A DNA stretch of 64,000 bases, from the NCBI GenBank assembly GCA_035517615.1, contig DATIYM010000013.1, positions 56,401 to 120,400 of the forward strand, written 5' to 3'. The translations under genes were made by a program, and so were the position numbers. Of this stretch, positions 59,867-64,000 are shown piece by piece; position 1 is the first letter of the stretch; each line of letters starts with the position of its first letter. The notes under the pieces were generated by a model, which saw nothing but the letters and a program-made list of their open reading frames with translations, was not told the origin of the DNA and searched no databases. The DNA comes from AG25 sp035517615. Its GTDB lineage: Bacteria; Gemmatimonadota; Gemmatimonadetes; Gemmatimonadales; GWC2-71-9.

Positions 59867-61222
59867 TTGCTTACGGTTATGATCGCCGCGCTGCTGGGCG
59901 GTATGCAGGCGATTCCGCCGCAGGGCACGGGCGACAAGGTGATTGGCGACCTGGCCCGGTTCTATCGCGGCGGGCAGACGCTGGTCAACGGATTCGTGCG
60001 GGTGCCGCATCAGCTGTTGTCGGGGGTGAACGGTGCGGGTGGGCTGGCGATCTATGCCGTCGAAGTCCGCGTCACCGACCAGAGTGGGACGCTCCTGACG
60101 CGGGACCGATGGACCCGGCGGGTGTCTTGGGAGACCCGCCAGGTACCAGGGTCGCAGAGCCTCGAGCCATTCGCCTTCGCACTCGCACCGGGTGATTACA
60201 GCGTTCAGGTCACAGTCGAGGATTCGGGCTCGAGTACCCGCGAAGCGGTCGATCTGCCGGTGGAGGCGTACAAGAGCCGGCCGCGCGCATCGGATTTGAT
60301 GCTCGCATACGGGATTCGTCCCGTGACCGCGGGTGACTCGACGCCGTCGGCCAGCGAGGTCAGGAAGGGCAACTTCCTGATAGCAACTGCGCCTGACGTG
60401 ACGCTGACGCCCGAGCGGTCCACGCTGGCGTACTACTGCGAGGTGTACCGCGACACTGCCGGCAGCGTGCCGGCGTTTGTCCGGGTCGTGGGCGAGAATG
60501 GCCGCGTCATGGTCGAGACGCAGGTGGCGCGCACGCAGGTCGGGGCGGGAGGTGGCCCGATCGCGGCATCGGTCGACCTGGCCGGCTTACCGCCGGGGGC
60601 CTACCGCCTGGAGCTCGAGATCGGCGATGGGGAGCAAACCGTCGAGGTCAGCGCCGCGTTCCGCATGGCCGGATTCGAGACTGCGGAGCGTCTGGCACAA
60701 GCCGAGAGCACGACGGTACGCGAGGACCGCTACACCTACGCGACGGAAGCGCAGCTCGATTCGATGGCAGAGCCGCTCGGGTACATCGCGAGTCCCGGAG
60801 AGCTGAGCGTGTATCGCGGGTTGAGCTACGAGGGCAAGCAGCGGTTTCTCCGGGATTTCTGGCGGCATCACAACGCCACGCCAGACGCGGAAGAGGCGTT
60901 CTACCAGCGGGTACGAGAGTCGAATCGCCGGTTTCGAGAGGTAGGAGCGGCACGGATTCCGGGGTGGAGCACCGATCGCGGTCGCATTTTCGTCAAGTAC
61001 GGCGAGCCGGACGAAGTGCGGCGCGAGCCGCAGACGGGGCCCGACAATCCGTGGGAAGCGTGGAAGTACACGCGCACCAAGCCGCTCAAGTTCGTGTTTC
61101 TGGACAAGACGCGTCTCGGTCATTACTCGCTGATCTACTCCGACGACGTGACGGAGCGGAATCCGGGAGACTGGCAGCAGGAGCTGAGCTCTACGGCCGT
61201 ACAGGAGATCATGGCCTTCTGA
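59867..61222 (+). CDS. GWxTD-domain protein (long form)
   Basis: A 451-residue exported protein. After a short signal (TVMIAALLGGMQA) there are beta-rich Ig-like segments (residues about 20-270). The C-terminal GWxTD domain has LSYEGKQRFLRDFWRHHNATPDAEEAFYQRV and the name-giving RIPGWSTDRGRIFVKYGEPDEVRREPQT. The GWxTD domain is defined mostly from Gemmatimonadota and Acidobacteriota-type genomes and has no known function. The start is unclear: TTG 59867 has purines upstream, while ATG 59879 has none. Confidence 0.85.
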   Translation: MLTVMIAALLGGMQAIPPQGTGDKVIGDLARFYRGGQTLVNGFVRVPHQLLSGVNGAGGLAIYAVEVRVTDQSGTLLTRDRWTRRVSWETRQVPGSQSLEPFAFALAPGDYSVQVTVEDSGSSTREAVDLPVEAYKSRPRASDLMLAYGIRPVTAGDSTPSASEVRKGNFLIATAPDVTLTPERSTLAYYCEVYRDTAGSVPAFVRVVGENGRVMVETQVARTQVGAGGGPIAASVDLAGLPPGAYRLELEIGDGEQTVEVSAAFRMAGFETAERLAQAESTTVREDRYTYATEAQLDSMAEPLGYIASPGELSVYRGLSYEGKQRFLRDFWRHHNATPDAEEAFYQRVRESNRRFREVGAARIPGWSTDRGRIFVKYGEPDEVRREPQTGPDNPWEAWKYTRTKPLKFVFLDKTRLGHYSLIYSDDVTERNPGDWQQELSSTAVQEIMAF

Positions 61223-61250
61223 TCGCGGACCCAAGGTGGAGAGAGCAACC

Positions 61251-62348
61251 ATGAAGCGACTGATAGTCGGAGCCGTCCTCACGGGAGTGGCGTTCGCGAA
61301 CCTGCGGTGCGCGGGCGATCCCAACGCGTCACTGCGGAACGGCCCTGCGTCGCTCAACCCGACGCCTCGGCAGATTTTTATCGACAGCGGCAGCCCCGCG
61401 ACCGACCTCGTGGTCACTGCACGGGATGGGCAGCTCAACCCGGTAGCCGTGGTCGTGACCGCCACCTCGTCGGCTCCAGCCGTTGCCAAGGTCGCGCCCG
61501 ATTCGAGTCGACCGATCGTTGACAGCTCCACCTATCCCTTCACGGTCACGCCCGGAAACGTCGGCCGCAGCCGCATCACCCTCACGGGCGGCGGCGTCAC
61601 CGATTCCAGCAGCGTTATCGTGCTGCCGGTTGTCTTCACCGGCGCGATCTCAGACACGGCGCCGGCAGCCAACGCGCCGGTCACGATCCACGGCACCTCG
61701 GCTCTCAAGTTCGATCCCGCGAAGGACACGGTGTACTTCGGCACGACCCCCACGCCCGGGTTGCTTGCCGTCAACACTGCGGACTCGTTGGTGGTCCTGA
61801 CGCCGTTCTCCACTCGCGCTCCGTTGACGATCACCGGGATCCAGGCCGCCCCGGGACTCGATCTGACGCTCTTCACCGTGCTCGAGGTTCACCAAACCGG
61901 CGGGGATCCCTTCCCTGGCGACTCGTCCTGGCAGACCGCGCCCGACATCACGGGTCTGCTCCCGGCGTCGGGAAAGACCTCATACTTCATCGCCACGCCG
62001 GCCGCGACCGCGGATACCCTGATCTGCCCCGAGGCCGTCCTGGGCTTCGGCTCGAGCGGGCCCTGCATGATGTTCAAGTTCACGGTGGCTACACCGACGA
62101 CGTTGAGCTTCACCACCGACTGGATCGGCGGTGCAGCCGCACCCGATGTCGATGTGTATTCGTGCTCCGACAGTACCGTCGCAAATTTCGGCGCTGCCTG
62201 CTTCGAGGATGGTGGGAATGGCGCCACCGGTGCAAAGCCGCAGTCGACCGGCAACTTCACGTATCCCCCGGGGACTCACTACTACGTGATCGAGAACTAC
62301 GCGGGCACTGCGTCCAAGAACCTCTATACCACGATTTCCGCCCCATAG
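61251..62348 (+). CDS. Exported lipoprotein with Ig-like repeats
   Basis: A 365-residue protein with a lipobox-type signal (LIVGAVLTGVAFANLRCAG, lipid Cys near residue 20). Two to three Ig-like/BIG-type domains follow (DLVVTARDGQLNPVAVVVTATSS; GAISDTAPAANAPVTIHGTSAL), then a pre-peptidase-like C-terminal domain (KTSYFIATPAATADTLICPEAVL ... GTHYYVIENYAG). The function is unknown, probably surface binding. The ATG 61251 follows GGTGGAGAGAG. It stands between two GWxTD genes, and a hairpin follows its stop. Confidence 0.78.
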   Translation: MKRLIVGAVLTGVAFANLRCAGDPNASLRNGPASLNPTPRQIFIDSGSPATDLVVTARDGQLNPVAVVVTATSSAPAVAKVAPDSSRPIVDSSTYPFTVTPGNVGRSRITLTGGGVTDSSSVIVLPVVFTGAISDTAPAANAPVTIHGTSALKFDPAKDTVYFGTTPTPGLLAVNTADSLVVLTPFSTRAPLTITGIQAAPGLDLTLFTVLEVHQTGGDPFPGDSSWQTAPDITGLLPASGKTSYFIATPAATADTLICPEAVLGFGSSGPCMMFKFTVATPTTLSFTTDWIGGAAAPDVDVYSCSDSTVANFGAACFEDGGNGATGAKPQSTGNFTYPPGTHYYVIENYAGTASKNLYTTISAP

Positions 62349-62352
62349 GAGG

Positions 62353-62377
62353 GCCCCGGAGGAACTTGCGCCGGGGC
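62353..62377 (+). terminator. Hairpin after the lipoprotein gene
   Basis: GCCCCGG (62353-62359) pairs with CCGGGGC (62371-62377) around an 11-base loop, followed by TTGGTGTT. It lies a few bases after the stop and 20 bases before the next gene, so it may only partly end transcription or act as an attenuator for that gene. Confidence 0.6.
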
Positions 62378-62397
62378 TTGGTGTTCATAACACTGGC

Positions 62398-62997
62398 ATG
62401 AAAGCCGTCTCAGGGCTCCTTCTCCTTGGCACACTGGCGTTTACCGCGCCGCCGTCTCCCCCCCAGGGAGTAGAGCGCGGGCCCGCCATGCGGCTCGCCA
62501 GCGCCTCGGAAATGCAGCTCGACAGCCTCTACGGCCCGCTGACGTATCTCATGAAGCCGGATGAGCGCGGGATCTACCCCGGGCTCACCGTGGCTGGAAA
62601 GCGGGAGTTCCTGCGGCAGTTCTGGGCGGAGCGCAACCCGACGCCGGGCGCCACTCGCAATCCTGCTGCCGAGGAGTACAACGCCAGGATCGGGATGGTG
62701 AACAAGAAGTTTCGCGTCATGGGGAGCCACGAAATCCCCGGCTGGCGCACCGATCGCGGCCGGATCTACCTGCAGTACGGCAAGCCTGATCTGGTCCTCA
62801 CCCGCCGCGGTCCCGGCGTGTTCATGCCGTACGAAGTCTGGAAGTACAACAAACCCGCCCGCAAATACTGCTTCGCCGACCTCACCCGCTTCGGGGAATA
62901 CGTCCTCGTCTACTCGAACGATCCGCATGAAACCAACCGGCCCAATCTCGGGACCTTGATTGGGGATGAAGCGTACGAAGACGCGATGCGATTCTAA
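62398..62997 (+). CDS. GWxTD-domain protein (short form)
   Basis: A 199-residue exported protein: signal sequence (VSGLLLLGTLAFTAPPSPPQG), then the GWxTD domain alone: LTVAGKREFLRQFWAERNPTPGATRNPAAEEY and HEIPGWRTDRGRIYLQYGKPDLVLTRR, ending DEAYEDAMRF. It is a compact relative of the C-terminal part of the 59867 protein, with the same order of motifs, so the two probably arose by duplication. The function is unknown. Confidence 0.85.
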   Translation: MKAVSGLLLLGTLAFTAPPSPPQGVERGPAMRLASASEMQLDSLYGPLTYLMKPDERGIYPGLTVAGKREFLRQFWAERNPTPGATRNPAAEEYNARIGMVNKKFRVMGSHEIPGWRTDRGRIYLQYGKPDLVLTRRGPGVFMPYEVWKYNKPARKYCFADLTRFGEYVLVYSNDPHETNRPNLGTLIGDEAYEDAMRF

Positions 62998-63004
62998 GTA
63001 AGTC

Positions 63005-63799
63005 TCAGGTTCCGGGTACGGCCTCCCCGGCCGCTGTCAGGCCCCAGTCCTTCCGCACAATCGCAATGCAATCCGTCAAATTCAAATCAACCCTCCCCAA
63101 CGACACAGCGCGCGCTACTCCTCCAAGCGCGCCCAAGGCCAGGCTCGCTGCCCGATGTCGCCACCGCAGCTCCTTTTGCACGTGCCCCTCGTACAACAAC
63201 CAATAGACCACCTCGAGCTTTCGCTCTGCCGCGAATCGCCTGACTCGTTCCGGGGTCAGCTCCGCCTTGAAGACTGTCGGATACTGCCGACTCATGGGCT
63301 GCTTGCGATCCAATAGCACCCGATACACCCACTCGTGAAACGCGAACGGCGTGAACTTGGCGAGCAATCCCTTGAACGAATAGAGATTCGGGAACCCCAC
63401 CACCAGAACCCCGCCGCGTTTGAGTGCGGTCAGCAAACGGTCCAGCGTGGCGAGCGGCGCTTTGACGTGCTCCAGAATGTCCCAGCAGAGAATGACGTCG
63501 AACGATTCTGCGGGCCATTCGTGTGTCTCGACATCTCCCACGATTTTCTCGTTGACGCGGGTATTCCTGGCCAGTTCTTCGGCCGAAACATCGATCCCGA
63601 CCACATACCACTGCTCCGGCAGCCGCACGATGCTCTTCCAGCCGCAGCCGGCATCGAGGACTTTCACGTGCGCGAGACCTGCGGCGGCACTGAGCACGGC
63701 CTGCTCCACCGGTCCGTCCCATCGCAACGGATGCACGGCGATGGCGTCCCGGCGCAGCCGCTCCAACCGCGTCGCAGCTTGTTCCTTGGAGTGAGCCAC
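63005..63799 (-). CDS. Class I SAM-dependent methyltransferase (Methyltransf_11/23 type)
   Basis: A 264-residue protein with the AdoMet motif VKVLDAGCGWKSIVRLP, the acidic VVGIDVSAEELARN and motif SFDVILCWDILEHVKAPLATLDRLLTALKRGGVLVVGFPNLYSF. The C-terminal part is basic and helical. This layout is usual for methyltransferases in surface-polysaccharide or glycolipid pathways. GTG start at 63799. It stands alone at the end of the envelope region, convergent with the short GWxTD gene (seven bases between stops). Confidence 0.88.
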   Translation of the reverse strand: MAHSKEQAATRLERLRRDAIAVHPLRWDGPVEQAVLSAAAGLAHVKVLDAGCGWKSIVRLPEQWYVVGIDVSAEELARNTRVNEKIVGDVETHEWPAESFDVILCWDILEHVKAPLATLDRLLTALKRGGVLVVGFPNLYSFKGLLAKFTPFAFHEWVYRVLLDRKQPMSRQYPTVFKAELTPERVRRFAAERKLEVVYWLLYEGHVQKELRWRHRAASLALGALGGVARAVSLGRVDLNLTDCIAIVRKDWGLTAAGEAVPGT

Positions 63800-63909
63800 A
63801 GTATTGGGGTAGGGTCGTAAACTCGGAATGTAGTCAGCGACGCGCGAAGCGGCCTCTGCGCCGTTAAAAGGACTCGCATTCCCACATCATCTGCCCGCTG
63901 CGCCGCTTC

Positions 63910-64000
63910 ATGCAGGCTCTGCGTCGGGCAAGGGAGACAGCGCGCGGCTCCATGGATCCTTCACGCTCTTCCATGGATGCTCATCCCCGCGCCATCCGCC
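63910..64000 (+). CDS. Possible 5' end of a gene running off the window
   Basis: A frame open from the ATG at 63910 to the end of the window. In-frame ATG codons at 63952 and 63973 (a TCCATGGAT direct repeat) offer better starts after a GGGAGA sequence. Only the N-terminus, reading SSMDAHPRAIR, is visible, so no function can be given. It is divergent from the methyltransferase gene. Confidence 0.3.
   Translation, partial: MQALRRARETARGSMDPSRSSMDAHPRAIR

Overview
This 64 kb window is a GC-rich, gene-dense chromosomal segment with no rRNA, tRNA, CRISPR array or insertion sequence that I could see. The gene content fits a Gemmatimonadota-type soil or sediment bacterium. The main pointers are two GWxTD-domain proteins, a PorV/PorQ-family barrel, a TonB-dependent receptor with a carboxypeptidase-regulatory N-domain, a DUF5679 zinc ribbon, an S9 peptidase, and the general Gram-negative, cytochrome-c-making physiology. 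The taxonomic call is inference from gene families, not from a marker-gene search. Very many genes are joined by 4-base stop/start overlaps (ATGA, GTGA, TTGA), so translational coupling is the rule here.

Layout: 1-8.4 kb carries an aldehyde dehydrogenase, a CNT nucleoside transporter, a TsdA-like diheme cytochrome with a Tat-exported DsrE-like protein, a dipeptidyl peptidase IV-type enzyme and an MFS transporter. 8.3-10.8 kb holds the agmatine-to-putrescine pair (agmatine deiminase and N-carbamoylputrescine amidase) and a PEBP protein. 10.8-15.6 kb has a two-gene unknown membrane module with conserved His motifs, and an OFA-type MFS transporter with its tiny partner peptide. 15.7-18.5 kb is a NarL-type two-component pair plus a second kinase. 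18.5-31 kb is mixed housekeeping: P5C dehydrogenase with an HmuY-like protein, a DUF255 protein, an ECF sigma with a CBM48-bearing membrane partner, argJ, a TPR protein, and a small cluster with a SpeD-like protein that has lost its catalytic residues. 31-36.5 kb has a DsbA/VKOR oxidative-folding pair, a KimA-like permease and acetyl-CoA synthetase.

36.7-43 kb is a heme region: STAS and receiver-domain proteins, then ccmA-ccmB-ccmC-ccmD (heme export and cytochrome c maturation), then hemD-hemC-hemB. 43.7-49.2 kb is the most striking part: an eight-gene minus-strand operon in which all seven junctions overlap. It runs SigR-like ECF sigma, ZAS anti-sigma, DUF92/VTE6-like membrane protein, FAD oxidoreductase, flavin reductase, methyltransferase, SRPBCC protein, FabF-like ketosynthase. 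It looks like a stress-sigma-led lipid or polyketide pathway and is my best candidate for an undescribed system.

51-63 kb is an envelope region: a 1141-residue TonB receptor, a 1300-residue secreted protein with a sorting-type C-terminal domain and an EF-hand-like loop, a PorV-like barrel, and two GWxTD proteins around a lipoprotein. Short non-coding repeats also stand out: GGCGGT palindromes after two stop codons, AGACGTC elements, and purine tracts of GGGAA type that sit in frame inside conserved genes.
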